NCBI GenBank assembly: GCA_036383515.1
Contig: DASVOE010000029.1
Location: 1-64,000 of the forward strand
Origin: CADEDV01 sp036383515
GTDB lineage: Bacteria; Bacteroidota; Bacteroidia; Chitinophagales; Chitinophagaceae
Length of the DNA: 64,000 bases
Reading direction: 5' to 3'
The position numbers and the translations under genes were made by a program. The notes beneath the pieces were generated by a model. That model was not told where the DNA came from. It did no database searches and worked only from the letters and a program-made list of their open reading frames with translations. Below, one piece after another: positions 9,287 through 17,896 of the stretch. Positions within the stretch are counted from its first letter, which is position 1, and each line of letters begins with the position of its first letter.

Positions 9287-10213
9287 ATGTCGAAAGTAAA
9301 AAGCTATTTAAGTCTTATCAAATTCTCTCACACGATTTTCGCTATGCCGTTTGCGATGATTGGTTTTTTTTTGGCCTATCATCGTGTAACTGATTTATCC
9401 CAGGGCAATCACGAATTTAAGTTTGCAATTGAAAAGCAATATAACAGTTCTTATAATTATGCCCTTTTAATTCGATTTTTTCTTGTTCTTCTGTGTATGG
9501 TCTTTGCCCGCAGTGCCGCTATGGCTTTTAATCGTTATCTCGACAGAAATTTTGATGCAAAAAACCCAAGAACAGCAATTAGAGAAATACCTGCAGGTAC
9601 GATCTCTGCTAATAATGCGTTGTTGTTTACGATAATCAGTAGTCTATTATTTATTGTTTGTACATTTTTTATAAACAGACTTTGTTTTTATTTATCACCT
9701 GTTGCTTTAGCAGTAGTGTTGGGGTATAGTTATACCAAACGTTTTACACCTCTTTGCCATCTGATACTTGGCATTGGATTATCATTAGCACCCATCGGTG
9801 CATATATAGCCGTCACCGGGCAGTTTTCACTTTTGCCAATCATTTTTTCTCTTGCTGTTATCTTTTGGGTGAGTGGATTTGATATCATTTATGCTTTGCA
9901 GGATGAAGAGTTTGACAGATCACAACAATTGTATTCTATTCCCGCCTGGCTTGGTAAAGCAAAGGGTTTGAAAGTATCTGAATTGTTGCACCTGCTAAGT
10001 GCAGCGGCCGTAATAGGTGCAGGTGTATATGGACATTTTGGTTGGCTCTACTGGGTAGGCGTTGCTGTTTTTATCGGCATGCTCGTTTATCAGCATTCGA
10101 TTGTAAAACCCAACGATCTGCGAAAAGTAAATCTTGCATTTATGACAGCCAATGGTATTGCATCGGTTGTTTTCGCCATCTTTGTCATTGCTGACCTGTT
10201 TATTCATTTTTAA
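9287..10213 (+). CDS. UbiA-family polyprenyltransferase (MqnP/UbiA-like)
   Basis: A 308-residue membrane prenyltransferase with about eight or nine helices. The two Mg2+-diphosphate motifs are visible: NRYLDRNFDAKNPRT (around residue 82) and YALQDEEFD (around 203). The start MSKVKSYLSLIKFSHTIFAMPFA fits the subfamily called 4-hydroxybenzoate polyprenyltransferase-like, which in menaquinone makers probably acts in the futalosine route (MqnP). It would attach a polyprenyl tail to an aromatic quinone precursor. Assignment to menaquinone rather than ubiquinone is inferred from the phylum. It is 39 bp after the SpoU gene and 14 bp before ruvX. Confidence 0.9.
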   Translation: MSKVKSYLSLIKFSHTIFAMPFAMIGFFLAYHRVTDLSQGNHEFKFAIEKQYNSSYNYALLIRFFLVLLCMVFARSAAMAFNRYLDRNFDAKNPRTAIREIPAGTISANNALLFTIISSLLFIVCTFFINRLCFYLSPVALAVVLGYSYTKRFTPLCHLILGIGLSLAPIGAYIAVTGQFSLLPIIFSLAVIFWVSGFDIIYALQDEEFDRSQQLYSIPAWLGKAKGLKVSELLHLLSAAAVIGAGVYGHFGWLYWVGVAVFIGMLVYQHSIVKPNDLRKVNLAFMTANGIASVVFAIFVIADLFIHF

Positions 10214-10227
10214 TTTATACTTTTTAA

Positions 10228-10641
10228 TTGCCCAGGATCCTCTCCATAGATTATGGCCTCAAACGAACCGGCATCGCCGTTACAGATCCTTTCCAGATCA
10301 TCGCTACAGGATTAACAACAGTGGAATCGAAACAGCTAATTCCTTTTTTAAAAGAATATTTTCTCCTGGAACCTGTCGAACTCATCATTATCGGTGAACC
10401 AAAGAACTGGGATGATTCGGATACACATGCCACGCCGCTTGTTGAACGATGTATCAAAGATCTTCAAAAGAATTTTCCTTCCATGCCCATTATTAAAGTA
10501 GATGAACGTTACACTTCTAAAATGGCTAAAGATGCCATGCTGGAAATGGGACTTAAGAAAGCACAACGCCGCAATAAAGCGTTGGTAGATGAAATAGCTG
10601 CCACTATTATGTTGCAGGAGTATTTGCGATCCATTCAATAG
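10228..10641 (+). CDS. ruvX: Holliday junction resolvase RuvX/YqgF
   Basis: A 137-residue RNase H-fold protein, the YqgF/RuvX family, linked to 16S pre-rRNA 5' processing and Holliday junction cleavage. Acidic active-site motifs are visible: LSIDYGLKRTGIAVTD at the N-terminus, DERYTS around residue 92, and VDEIAA near 124. The start codon is TTG, reading MPRILSIDYG, exactly where the family normally begins; no ATG or GTG fits. The unusual start, 14 bp after the prenyltransferase stop, suggests translation tied to the upstream gene. Confidence 0.94.
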   Translation: MPRILSIDYGLKRTGIAVTDPFQIIATGLTTVESKQLIPFLKEYFLLEPVELIIIGEPKNWDDSDTHATPLVERCIKDLQKNFPSMPIIKVDERYTSKMAKDAMLEMGLKKAQRRNKALVDEIAATIMLQEYLRSIQ

Positions 10642-10644
10642 TCT

Positions 10645-10652
10645 TAAATTTG
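10645..10652 (+). promoter_or_regulatory. candidate internal -7 box before def
   Basis: TAAATTTG, a perfect TAnnTTTG match, 18 bp before the def ATG; TTTG at 10623-10626 could be the -33 element (18-bp spacer). It overlaps the end of ruvX and its gap, so def may have its own promoter. Confidence 0.45.
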
Positions 10653-10670
10653 CCGGATTAATTTGTAAGC

Positions 10671-11249
10671 ATGATTCTTCCAATTGTAGCCTATGGGCAT
10701 CCTGTGTTGAGAAAAGTAGCTAAGGATATACTTCCGGAGCACCCCGGGTTGGAAAAATTAATAGAAGACATGTGGGAAACGATGTATGCCAGTAATGGGG
10801 TTGGTCTTGCGGCCCCACAGATCAATAAGGATATTCGTTTGTTTGTAGCGGATACGATACAAATGTTTGATGGCATGAATGAAGAGGAACAGAAAGAATA
10901 TCCTGATGCTCCCGGTATCAAAGCCGTTTTTATCAATGCGCATATTGTGCAACTGGAAGGCGATGAGTGGCCTTATAATGAAGGTTGCCTGAGCATTCCT
11001 AAAATAAGAGAAGATATTTACCGCAACGAAAAAGTGACACTGCAATTCCGGGATCATAATTTCGAATCACATATCACGACCTTTACCGGGCTTTCTGCAC
11101 GGGTCATATTACACGAATACGATCATATTGAGGGCAAGCTTTTTATTGATCACCTTTCTCCTTTAAAACGTAAGTTGATGAAGGGTAAACTGAATGATAT
11201 TTCAAAAGGCAAAATCAAAGTTGATTATAAGATGATGTTTCCGGAATAG
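10671..11249 (+). CDS. def: peptide deformylase
   Basis: Removes the formyl group from nascent polypeptides; cytoplasmic metalloenzyme. 192 residues. All three signature motifs are present: GVGLAAPQI (about residues 43-51), EGCLSIP (about 104-110, with the metal-binding Cys) and HEYDHIEGKLFID (about 149-161, HExxH). There is an extra segment rich in Glu (MNEEEQKEYPDAPG, about 73-86) as in other Bacteroidota enzymes. It lies 29 bp after ruvX and 6 bp before the next gene. Confidence 0.97.
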   Translation: MILPIVAYGHPVLRKVAKDILPEHPGLEKLIEDMWETMYASNGVGLAAPQINKDIRLFVADTIQMFDGMNEEEQKEYPDAPGIKAVFINAHIVQLEGDEWPYNEGCLSIPKIREDIYRNEKVTLQFRDHNFESHITTFTGLSARVILHEYDHIEGKLFIDHLSPLKRKLMKGKLNDISKGKIKVDYKMMFPE

Positions 11250-11255
11250 GATACC

Positions 11256-12197
11256 ATGAAACAGCAGTTACTTCTTATTTTTTTACTCTTCTTTTATGCT
11301 CCTGCTATAAAAGGTCAACAGGATTCTGCAGATAACGAGAGACTCGCTAAAATGATGAGTCTTTCGGAAGTGGTGATGCGATCAGACCTGAATATACCCA
11401 AATTTATTAAACAGGTAAAAGAGGATACCACTTTTTATAAAGCCTTTCGAACTTTACATATATTGGGCTTTACATCACTGAATGATATTCGTATCGTTGA
11501 TAAGGATGGCGACCTGAAAGCATCACTTCAAAGCAAAACCCGCCAAAACAGAGATGAGAACTGCCGCACTATGGAAGTACTGGAAGAAAAAACCACCGGC
11601 AATTTTTATGATGATAACAAAAACTATAATTATTATACGGCACAGCTTTATGCAGGTTTGTTTTTTACCAAAGACAAAATTTGCAATGAAAATAATATTG
11701 TGAAAGGAATTGAGTTCAGTGCAAAATCAAAAAAAGGATTGGAAAAAAACAAGGAGCAACTGAAGATGCTTTTTTTTAATCCGGGTAAAAAAATATCCGG
11801 CATTCCTTTCATGGGAGATAAGGTAGATATTTTTGATCCTGACCGTGCCCGGTTCTATGATTTCACAATTGACCAGGATGAATATGAAGGACAATCCTGC
11901 TATATATTTTCGATAAAAGCAAAAGAAGATTTACCCGGCGGTAAAAAAGATAAGATCGTTATTGATAATATGATCACCTGGTTCAATGCCAAAACAATGG
12001 AAGTGATGGCCCGCAATTATGATATCAGTTACAGCGCGGGTGTATACGATTTTGATGTGCACATGGAAGTGGAGCTGACCAAATTTGGAAATTACCTCGT
12101 GCCCAAAACGCTTCGCTATAAAGGTGACTGGGATGTTATCTTTAAAAAACGGGAACGAGGAATTTTTACAGCAACATTGTTTGATTTTACACAATAG
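11256..12197 (+). CDS. secreted hypothetical protein
   Basis: I do not recognise a named family. The 313-residue protein starts with a typical signal peptide (MKQQLLLIFLLFFYAPAIKGQQ) and is otherwise soluble with many Lys/Asp residues, so it is probably periplasmic or attached to the outer membrane. The central YEGQSCYIFSIKAKED and the late GVYDFDVHMEVELTKFGNYLVPKTLRYKGDWDV alternate like beta strands, recalling LolA/outer-membrane lipoprotein-sorting-like folds; this is only a resemblance. It begins 6 bp after def, likely in one transcript, and converges on the rluD-like gene. Confidence 0.75.
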   Translation: MKQQLLLIFLLFFYAPAIKGQQDSADNERLAKMMSLSEVVMRSDLNIPKFIKQVKEDTTFYKAFRTLHILGFTSLNDIRIVDKDGDLKASLQSKTRQNRDENCRTMEVLEEKTTGNFYDDNKNYNYYTAQLYAGLFFTKDKICNENNIVKGIEFSAKSKKGLEKNKEQLKMLFFNPGKKISGIPFMGDKVDIFDPDRARFYDFTIDQDEYEGQSCYIFSIKAKEDLPGGKKDKIVIDNMITWFNAKTMEVMARNYDISYSAGVYDFDVHMEVELTKFGNYLVPKTLRYKGDWDVIFKKRERGIFTATLFDFTQ

Positions 12198-12222
12198 AAA
12201 ACAACAATTCCTGTTTTTGCCC

Positions 12223-12250
12223 ATTGTCTGTTGCTTATTGTCTATTGCCT
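12223..12250. repeat. heptanucleotide repeat cluster H2
   Basis: ATTGTCT, GTTGCTT, ATTGTCT, ATTGCCT in tandem. It covers the stop codon and last residues (GNRQ) of the minus-strand pseudouridine synthase. Confidence 0.65.
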
Positions 12251-13296
12251 ATCGCACTCGTGTATTTCCGCCATTTTTCAATCACCTCATTTATATCAGC
12301 AGGAAGCTCCGTTTCAAAAAACATTTCTTTGCCAGAAGTCGGATGAATAAACCCAAGGGTTTTTGCATGAAGGGCCTGGCGTTGACAAATAGCAAAACAA
12401 TTATCGACAAACTGTTTGTATTTGGTGTACACGGTTCCTTTCACAATTTTATCACCACCATAAAAATCATCGTTGAATAAAGGATGCCCTATGTATTTCA
12501 TGTGCACTCTTATCTGGTGAGTACGGCCGGTTTCCAGCACACATTCCACCAGCGTTACGTAACCAAATCTTTCCTTCACGTTATAATGAGTGATGGCTTC
12601 TTTTCCGTGATCACCTTCCGGGTAAGCTTCAAATAATTTCCGGAAACGTTGATGACGTCCCACATGTGCTACAATAGTGCCTTCATCGTTTTGTACATCT
12701 CCCCACACCAATGCGAGGTATTGTCTTTTCACCGTATGATCAAAAAATTGCTTGGCCAGTTGCCGCATCGCCACATCGTTTTTGGCTAACACCAGAAGAC
12801 CGCTTGTGTTTTTATCAATTCTATGCACTAGTCCGAATCTTGGCAATGTTTCCTCAGAAAGCACCGGGTTCTGTTGTTGCAAATACCAGGCGATGCCATT
12901 CAGTAAAGTGCCGGTATAGTTACCGCTACCCGGGTGCACCACCATACCTGCCGGTTTGTTGATTACCATCAGGTCATCATCCTCATATATAATATTGAGC
13001 GGAATATTTTCCGGAACAACATCCGTTTCTTCAGGACTCAGATCAGAATAAATGATGATCTCATCTGCCGCTTTTATTTTATAGTTGGGGCGAACGTCTT
13101 TACCATTTACCAATACCAGTCCTGCATTGATCGCCTGTTGCAATTTATTGCGGGTGGCCCGCTCAATCCGGGTAGTCAAAAATTTATCAATGCGAACAGG
13201 TTCCTGGCCCTTATCCACCTTAAAGCTGAATCGCTCATATAGCTCATCGCTGTTATCCTGTAAATCCGGGTTATCCTGTTCCAATTCGTCTTGCAT
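12235..13296 (-). CDS. rluD: RluA/RluD-family 23S rRNA pseudouridine synthase
   Basis: A 353-residue enzyme that isomerises specific uridines in 23S rRNA. An S4 RNA-binding domain (about residues 20-85: RIDKFLTTRIE, AGLVLVNGKDV) precedes the catalytic domain with the hallmark GLVHRIDKNTSGLLVLAKN (catalytic Asp, around residue 160) and ETGRTHQIRVHMKYIGHPL. I place the start at ATG 13296 because the upstream in-frame TTG at 13305 is the tail of a TACCTTTG promoter box. The last residues come from heptamer repeat H2. It diverges from lipB. Confidence 0.93.
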   Translation of the reverse strand: MQDELEQDNPDLQDNSDELYERFSFKVDKGQEPVRIDKFLTTRIERATRNKLQQAINAGLVLVNGKDVRPNYKIKAADEIIIYSDLSPEETDVVPENIPLNIIYEDDDLMVINKPAGMVVHPGSGNYTGTLLNGIAWYLQQQNPVLSEETLPRFGLVHRIDKNTSGLLVLAKNDVAMRQLAKQFFDHTVKRQYLALVWGDVQNDEGTIVAHVGRHQRFRKLFEAYPEGDHGKEAITHYNVKERFGYVTLVECVLETGRTHQIRVHMKYIGHPLFNDDFYGGDKIVKGTVYTKYKQFVDNCFAICQRQALHAKTLGFIHPTSGKEMFFETELPADINEVIEKWRKYTSAIGNRQ

Positions 13297-13302
13297 AGCC
13301 TG

Positions 13303-13310
13303 CAAAGGTA
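13303..13310 (-). promoter_or_regulatory. -7 box of the rluD-like gene
   Basis: Minus-strand TACCTTTG, 6 bp before the ATG. A near-leaderless arrangement like that of mutS. Confidence 0.5.
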
Positions 13311-13329
13311 ATGGTTGAGTATTTGTTGG

Positions 13330-13337
13330 TAAATTTG
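13330..13337 (+). promoter_or_regulatory. -7 box of lipB
   Basis: TAAATTTG, perfect TAnnTTTG, 6 bp before the lipB ATG. No -33 TTG at the standard spacing (nearest is 12 bp upstream). Confidence 0.45.
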
Positions 13338-13343
13338 CTTTTC

Positions 13344-14084
13344 ATGGATAAGCAGCATGTCATAGTTGAGGACCTGGGTCAGATGGATTATCAAACCGCC
13401 TGGGATTACCAGGAAAAGTTATTGCAGGAGAACGTTCGAAAAAAGTCGGTAGTCTACAGTCAGGAGCCAGGAGTCAGTGAAGTCTTAACCCATAATCCAG
13501 GACTCACAACAGAACACCATTTTTTGCTTGTTGAACATCCCCCGGTATATACATTAGGTAAAAGCGGCAGTATTGAAAATGTGCTGATCACTGAAGAGAT
13601 GCGTACCGCAAAAGGAATTGAATTCTTCCGGACTAACCGGGGAGGTGATATTACATTTCATGGGCCCGGGCAGATCGTGGGTTATCCTATCCTGGATCTG
13701 GAAAAATTTTATACGGATATTGGTAAATACCTGCGCAACATTGAAGAGGTTATTATACTCACCCTGGCGGAGTATGGTCTTAAAGGCGACCGGTCTGCAG
13801 GAGAAACTGGAGTTTGGCTTGACCCGGATAAAAAAGGTAAGGAAAGAAAGATATGTGCTATCGGTGTTCGCAGCAGCCGCTGGATCACTATGCATGGGTT
13901 TGCATTAAATGTAAATACTGATCTGAATTATTTCAACTTCATTGTTCCCTGTGGTATTACCGGGAAGCAGGTTACTTCTCTTGAAAAAGAATTGGGTAAA
14001 AAGATTGACTTCGAAGAAGCGAAAGAAAAAGTAAAGAAAAATTTTTCCAACGTATTTGATGTGGATTTGATACAAGCCAGCTAA
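13344..14084 (+). CDS. lipB: octanoyl-[ACP]:protein N-octanoyltransferase
   Basis: Transfers octanoate from acyl carrier protein to lipoyl domains, the first step of lipoate synthesis. 246 residues. Motifs: EHPPVYTLGKSG (about 66-77), FFRTNRGGDITFHGPGQIVGYPI (around 93-115), GVWLDPDKKGKERKICAIGVRSSRWITMHGFALNVN with the catalytic Lys, and the late Cys in VPCGITGKQVTSL. The ATG at 13344 is preferred to the upstream in-frame ATG at 13311, which lies ahead of the promoter box. A stretch near residues 35-55 (VVYSQEPGVSEVLTHNPGL) is encoded by heptamer repeat H3, so the enzyme carries a small in-frame insertion. Confidence 0.96.
   Translation: MDKQHVIVEDLGQMDYQTAWDYQEKLLQENVRKKSVVYSQEPGVSEVLTHNPGLTTEHHFLLVEHPPVYTLGKSGSIENVLITEEMRTAKGIEFFRTNRGGDITFHGPGQIVGYPILDLEKFYTDIGKYLRNIEEVIILTLAEYGLKGDRSAGETGVWLDPDKKGKERKICAIGVRSSRWITMHGFALNVNTDLNYFNFIVPCGITGKQVTSLEKELGKKIDFEEAKEKVKKNFSNVFDVDLIQAS
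13453..13485. repeat. heptanucleotide repeat cluster H3 inside lipB
   Basis: CAGGAGC, CAGGAGT, CAGTGAA in tandem with degenerate flanks, translated in frame in lipB before the EHPPVYTLG motif. Confidence 0.6.
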
Positions 14085-14785
14085 AAATCTTTTTGCAGGT
14101 AAAACTTATGTTTCTCCAGCAACTTACCATCTTCAAATAATTCAAAACGAAACCAGCCAGCATGGTAAAAATTGGCTTTATCAATTTTGAAAGTTCGTTC
14201 TTTGATGTTTTTCAATTCAAATAAAAAGGTTTCATCTTCTTCGTAAAATTTAATACTGTATTTTTTGTCTTCATCATCCGGAAGATTGATGCTCACATAC
14301 CCATCTTTATTGGTAAATACATGGAGGGATGGCGTAAATACTTCAGGCCTGTTTTTGCCATTTACCCCAAAGTTGGGAATACCTATATTATTATCTAAAC
14401 TGTTTGTTTGAGCAGTCTTGTCGTAGTTTGTCTTTTTGAGCGAATCAAGTACCGGTTTTTTAGCCTCGCTAAAAAGATAAACGCCTTTATCAAGCAAAAT
14501 ATAGAGGCGATAAAACATGTGATCGTTGGTGGCCTTTGTATCCACATAACCATTCTGTGGCGTAGTAGGATCAGGAACAGTGAGAATAGTTCTGTATCCT
14601 TTCAAACTATCAAATGATCGCTGTATGCTTACCTGTTTTATTGTTTCAAACGTATTGGTCCACCCAATGATGATGCGGTTATTACCTACGTTTTTAACGG
14701 AGAACTTTGGAAGCGTATCCTGGGCATAAACAGTTATACCGGTAACAGGGAGCAGGAACAAAAGGGACAGCACCAGTTTTTTCAT
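14081..14785 (-). CDS. secreted hypothetical protein
   Basis: 234 residues with a clear signal peptide (MKKLVLSLLFLLPVTGITVYAQ) and no family I can name. The first half (RIIIGWTNTFETIKQVSIQRSFDSLKGYRTIL, then DHMFYRLYIL) looks like a fibronectin type III-like beta-sandwich, as in extracellular Bacteroidota proteins. The C-terminus (YVSINLPDDEDKKYSIKFYEEDETFLFELKNI) is also beta-rich. Probably periplasmic or surface located. Its stop overlaps the lipB stop by 4 bp in convergent orientation. Confidence 0.7.
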   Translation of the reverse strand: MKKLVLSLLFLLPVTGITVYAQDTLPKFSVKNVGNNRIIIGWTNTFETIKQVSIQRSFDSLKGYRTILTVPDPTTPQNGYVDTKATNDHMFYRLYILLDKGVYLFSEAKKPVLDSLKKTNYDKTAQTNSLDNNIGIPNFGVNGKNRPEVFTPSLHVFTNKDGYVSINLPDDEDKKYSIKFYEEDETFLFELKNIKERTFKIDKANFYHAGWFRFELFEDGKLLEKHKFYLQKDF

Positions 14786-14859
14786 ATTGAATGTATAACG
14801 AAAAAAGTATTGGATTCGTTCATCGGTCGTGACAAAGATAGGGCAGGAACGTAAAATAC

Positions 14860-15750
14860 CTAAAAGATTAACGTTCCCTTACTCAGCGAAACATTACCCT
14901 GCAACCCTCCGCTATGAACGATCAAAACGTTACTTCCGGATGGGAAATAATTTTTTTCTACCAGATCGTTGATGGCATAAAAGAGTTTTCCTGTATAAAC
15001 AAAATCAGAGGGAATCATAGTGTGTGTATAAAACTCATTCATAAAACGGATGAGTTCTGTTTTATGTTTAGCATAACCTCCAAAATGATAGTCGTGAAAT
15101 ACGTGGAAATTATTTTTTTCCTCCGGCAATAATGGTTTTACTGAATTCATTATTTCAAGGTTATTCTTTAACACGCTAATGCCAATCACTGTTTGCAATG
15201 GCAGGGAAGCGGTGATAAGACCCGCCATCATGGTGCCAGTGCCAACAGCACAGCATATATGTGTATAATTATGTTGATCAAAACAAGTTGTAATAGTTGA
15301 AGCGCCTTGTGCTCCTTTTTCTCCATAGCCGCCTTCATTGATCCAGTAAATATCGCTTGCAGTAATAGCAGAAGGAATTTTCTTTTGCGCATAATCTTCC
15401 CTGCTGATAAAAAATAGATGCATGCCGAGTTCTCTCGCCTGTAGTAATGTGGGTGAAAGAACAGATGGCTCTTCGCCACGGATAATTCCAATAGATGCGA
15501 GGCCTTTGAGCTTACATACAGCAGCGGTAGCTAATATATGATTGGAATAAGCTCCGCCAAAAGTTGCGATCGTTTTTTTTTGTTGCATTGATGCATCTTC
15601 CAGGTAATATTTCAGCTTGAACCATTTATTGCCTGAAATAAGCGGGTGAATTTTATCAAGACGTAATACAGCTACATCAATCTCTTTTTGTCTATGCAAT
15701 GGCATTTGGATTGTATCCACTGATATTAATTCTGATAACAGTTCCTGCAT
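14860..15750 (-). CDS. PLP-dependent ACC deaminase/D-cysteine desulfhydrase family protein
   Basis: 296 residues of the tryptophan-synthase beta fold type. The PLP lysine is in SGNKWFKLKYYL (around residue 42), followed by TFGGAYSNHILATA (substrate-binding Ser/Asn) and a glycine loop CAVGTGTMMAGL binding the phosphate. Members cleave D-cysteine or 1-aminocyclopropane-1-carboxylate; bacterial members like this one usually act on D-cysteine or other D-amino acids. The exact substrate cannot be decided from sequence. It is divergent from the nucleotidyltransferase gene. Confidence 0.87.
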   Translation of the reverse strand: MQELLSELISVDTIQMPLHRQKEIDVAVLRLDKIHPLISGNKWFKLKYYLEDASMQQKKTIATFGGAYSNHILATAAVCKLKGLASIGIIRGEEPSVLSPTLLQARELGMHLFFISREDYAQKKIPSAITASDIYWINEGGYGEKGAQGASTITTCFDQHNYTHICCAVGTGTMMAGLITASLPLQTVIGISVLKNNLEIMNSVKPLLPEEKNNFHVFHDYHFGGYAKHKTELIRFMNEFYTHTMIPSDFVYTGKLFYAINDLVEKNYFPSGSNVLIVHSGGLQGNVSLSKGTLIF

Positions 15751-15812
15751 AATGAATGATGTGTTGCGAATTTATTTAATTTCGTGCCGCAATCGCAATA
15801 TTAAAATTTACT

Positions 15813-16709
15813 ATGCAACCTACTTTAGTGATTCTCGCAGCCGGTATGGCTTCACGTTATGGCAGTATGAAACAGATACAGGGTTTTGGACCCGGTGGTG
15901 AAACGATCATGGATTATTCAATATATGATGCGATCCGTTCCGGTTTTGGAAAGGTTGTATTTATTATCCGTGAAAAATTTGCTGCTGATTTTAAAGAAAT
16001 ATTTGAAGCAAAGCTGAAAGGCAAAATTGAAACAGCTTATGTGTACCAGGAACTGGAATATTTCACCAACGACTTTGAAATACCTGCTGAGCGAACCAAG
16101 CCATGGGGCACGGCTCATGCAGTTCTTTGTGCAAAAGATGAAGTGACTGAAACGTTTGCCGTGATCAATGCCGATGATTTTTATGGACATAATGCTTTTG
16201 AAAATGCTTCCGCTTTTTTGCAAAATAATTGTACAGAAAAGAACTATGCGATCGTAGGATATGATCTTTTGAAAACATTATCCGATTACGGCACAGTGAA
16301 CAGGGGCGTATGCGGTTTAGACCCCAACGGTAATCTCGCCACCATTACTGAACGGATCAATATCGCTAAAAAAGAAGGAAAGATCATTTGTGATGATGGA
16401 TTAGAACCTAAAGAATTGTCATTGGATACCAGGGTATCCATGAACTTCTGGTGTTTTCATCCTTCCTTCTTTTCTTACACTCAAAAATTATTCAACGAGT
16501 TTTTGGAAAAACACGGCAAGGAAGTCAAGTCTGAATTTTTTATTCCTATCGTTGCTGACCGGTTTATAAAAGAAGGCGGTAAGGTAGAAATCATTCCTAC
16601 TACGTCATCCTGGTTTGGGGTAACCTATAAGGAAGATGCCCCTTTTGTAGAGAATAGCCTGAACCAGCTTATTGCAAACGGTGAGTATCCGGCTTATTTA
16701 TGGAAATGA
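15813..16709 (+). CDS. nucleotidyltransferase (NTP transferase superfamily)
   Basis: 298 residues. It starts with the signature of sugar-nucleotide transferases, LVILAAGMASRYGSMKQIQGFGPGGETIMDYSI, where GMASRYG replaces the common GxGTRL. Later motifs PWGTAHAVLCAKD and VINADDFYG hold the metal-binding Asp pair. It would join a nucleoside triphosphate to a sugar phosphate or phospho-compound. Similar proteins are common, uncharacterised, in Bacteroidota. The gene ends at a strong bidirectional terminator. Confidence 0.85.
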   Translation: MQPTLVILAAGMASRYGSMKQIQGFGPGGETIMDYSIYDAIRSGFGKVVFIIREKFAADFKEIFEAKLKGKIETAYVYQELEYFTNDFEIPAERTKPWGTAHAVLCAKDEVTETFAVINADDFYGHNAFENASAFLQNNCTEKNYAIVGYDLLKTLSDYGTVNRGVCGLDPNGNLATITERINIAKKEGKIICDDGLEPKELSLDTRVSMNFWCFHPSFFSYTQKLFNEFLEKHGKEVKSEFFIPIVADRFIKEGGKVEIIPTTSSWFGVTYKEDAPFVENSLNQLIANGEYPAYLWK

Positions 16710-16733
16710 GTTATTGATAAGCATCTCCCAACT

Positions 16734-16766
16734 AAAAAAGCTGTTCATGAATGAACAGCTTTTTTA
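16734..16766. terminator. bidirectional Rho-independent terminator
   Basis: AAAAAAGCTGTTCAT, a 2-base loop (GA), then ATGAACAGCTTTTTT: a perfect stem with A and T tracts on both sides. It serves the convergent nucleotidyltransferase and protease genes. Confidence 0.9.
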
Positions 16767-16789
16767 TATATAAATATTTTGGAAATGCC

Positions 16790-17896
16790 TTAATCTCCTT
16801 TTACCATAAATACATAGTCTTGTATCTTTTTCACCTGTTGTGTTTTTTCAAGACCTGCTACCTGTGATTTCGAAGACATTTTGATATTGTGATAAAGAGA
16901 ATTTTTCTTCAAATCTTCCAATGCCTGGTAAATATATTTGGATTGAACAGCGAATACCGCACCTTCCACCTGTTTTTCTCTGGCACTTAGAATACCGATC
17001 ACTTCACCGTTATGATTGAAGATAGGACCACCACTGTTGCCGGGGTTAGCAGGAATATAGATCTGGCAACTTAATGTATCACCAAGATAACCGGTTTTAG
17101 CGCTCAGGTAGCCTTCGCCATATACGATCTCATCTCTTGGAAAACCCAGTGTAAAAATAGGCTCAGCAATATCTGAATTAGTTTTACGGATACCATAAGG
17201 AAGGGAAGCAAAGGGTTTGAATTGCTCATCATCAATTTTAATAATCGCAACATCACGTCTCACGTCCAGTTTTAATACGATGGCATTGAATTTATCTCCC
17301 TTCGAATTAACCACACTGATATTTCTAGAATTCTTGACAATATGGGCATTGGTGATCATCAATCCTTTTGCATCAATAAAGAAACCGGTACCTACCGTTT
17401 TGTAAGAAATAACAGGAACATCTGCTTTTGTTTTTTTAACATCAGCAATAGCGTTTTCAAGTCTGTCTGTTTTTTGCTTTGTTTCAGTTACCTCTCTGCC
17501 TAACTCCTGCAACTGGGCGGCAGAAGGAGCTTTAGGAGAGACGGTCCAAATCAATGCACTGATTGCAATAGCCGTAATGCCGGCAATAGAAGCAGCAATA
17601 GCAGCGGTACGCTTATACCTGTTCCATAAATAAATTACTTTGGATTTGCCTTTCAATCCTGCGGAATTGATCTTGCCTTCACTGGCCAGTTGGGCATGTG
17701 TCTCATTCAAATGGCCACGAAAGGTTTGCCATTCTCCAAAACGATTCATTTGCTGAAGAAACAGGGTATGCTCTACCACCAACTGGTCCACGTCTGCATC
17801 AGATTGACGTAAATTTTCAAAATGAAGCTTTTCGCCGGGATTCATTTCACCACGGATATATCTCTCGACCGCTTCCAAAAGTTGAATTTCATTCAT
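16790..17896 (-). CDS. anti-sigma-like/trypsin-like serine protease membrane protein
   Basis: 368 residues from the ATG at 17896, which overlaps the sigma-factor stop as TGATG (translational coupling); the longer in-frame start at 17953 would lie inside the sigma gene. Layout: a cytoplasmic N-terminus of about 90 residues (MNEIQLLEAVERYIRGEMNP...) resembling anti-sigma or zinc-finger-like leader regions, a membrane helix (AAIAASIAGITAIAISALIW), a short coiled coil (VTETKQKTDRLENAIADVKK), and a DegP/trypsin-like protease domain with His in TNAHIV, Asp in RRDVAIIKID and Ser in NPGNSGGPIF. No PDZ domain follows. Probably the membrane partner and sensor of the ECF factor upstream. Confidence 0.88.
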   Translation of the reverse strand: MNEIQLLEAVERYIRGEMNPGEKLHFENLRQSDADVDQLVVEHTLFLQQMNRFGEWQTFRGHLNETHAQLASEGKINSAGLKGKSKVIYLWNRYKRTAAIAASIAGITAIAISALIWTVSPKAPSAAQLQELGREVTETKQKTDRLENAIADVKKTKADVPVISYKTVGTGFFIDAKGLMITNAHIVKNSRNISVVNSKGDKFNAIVLKLDVRRDVAIIKIDDEQFKPFASLPYGIRKTNSDIAEPIFTLGFPRDEIVYGEGYLSAKTGYLGDTLSCQIYIPANPGNSGGPIFNHNGEVIGILSAREKQVEGAVFAVQSKYIYQALEDLKKNSLYHNIKMSSKSQVAGLEKTQQVKKIQDYVFMVKGD

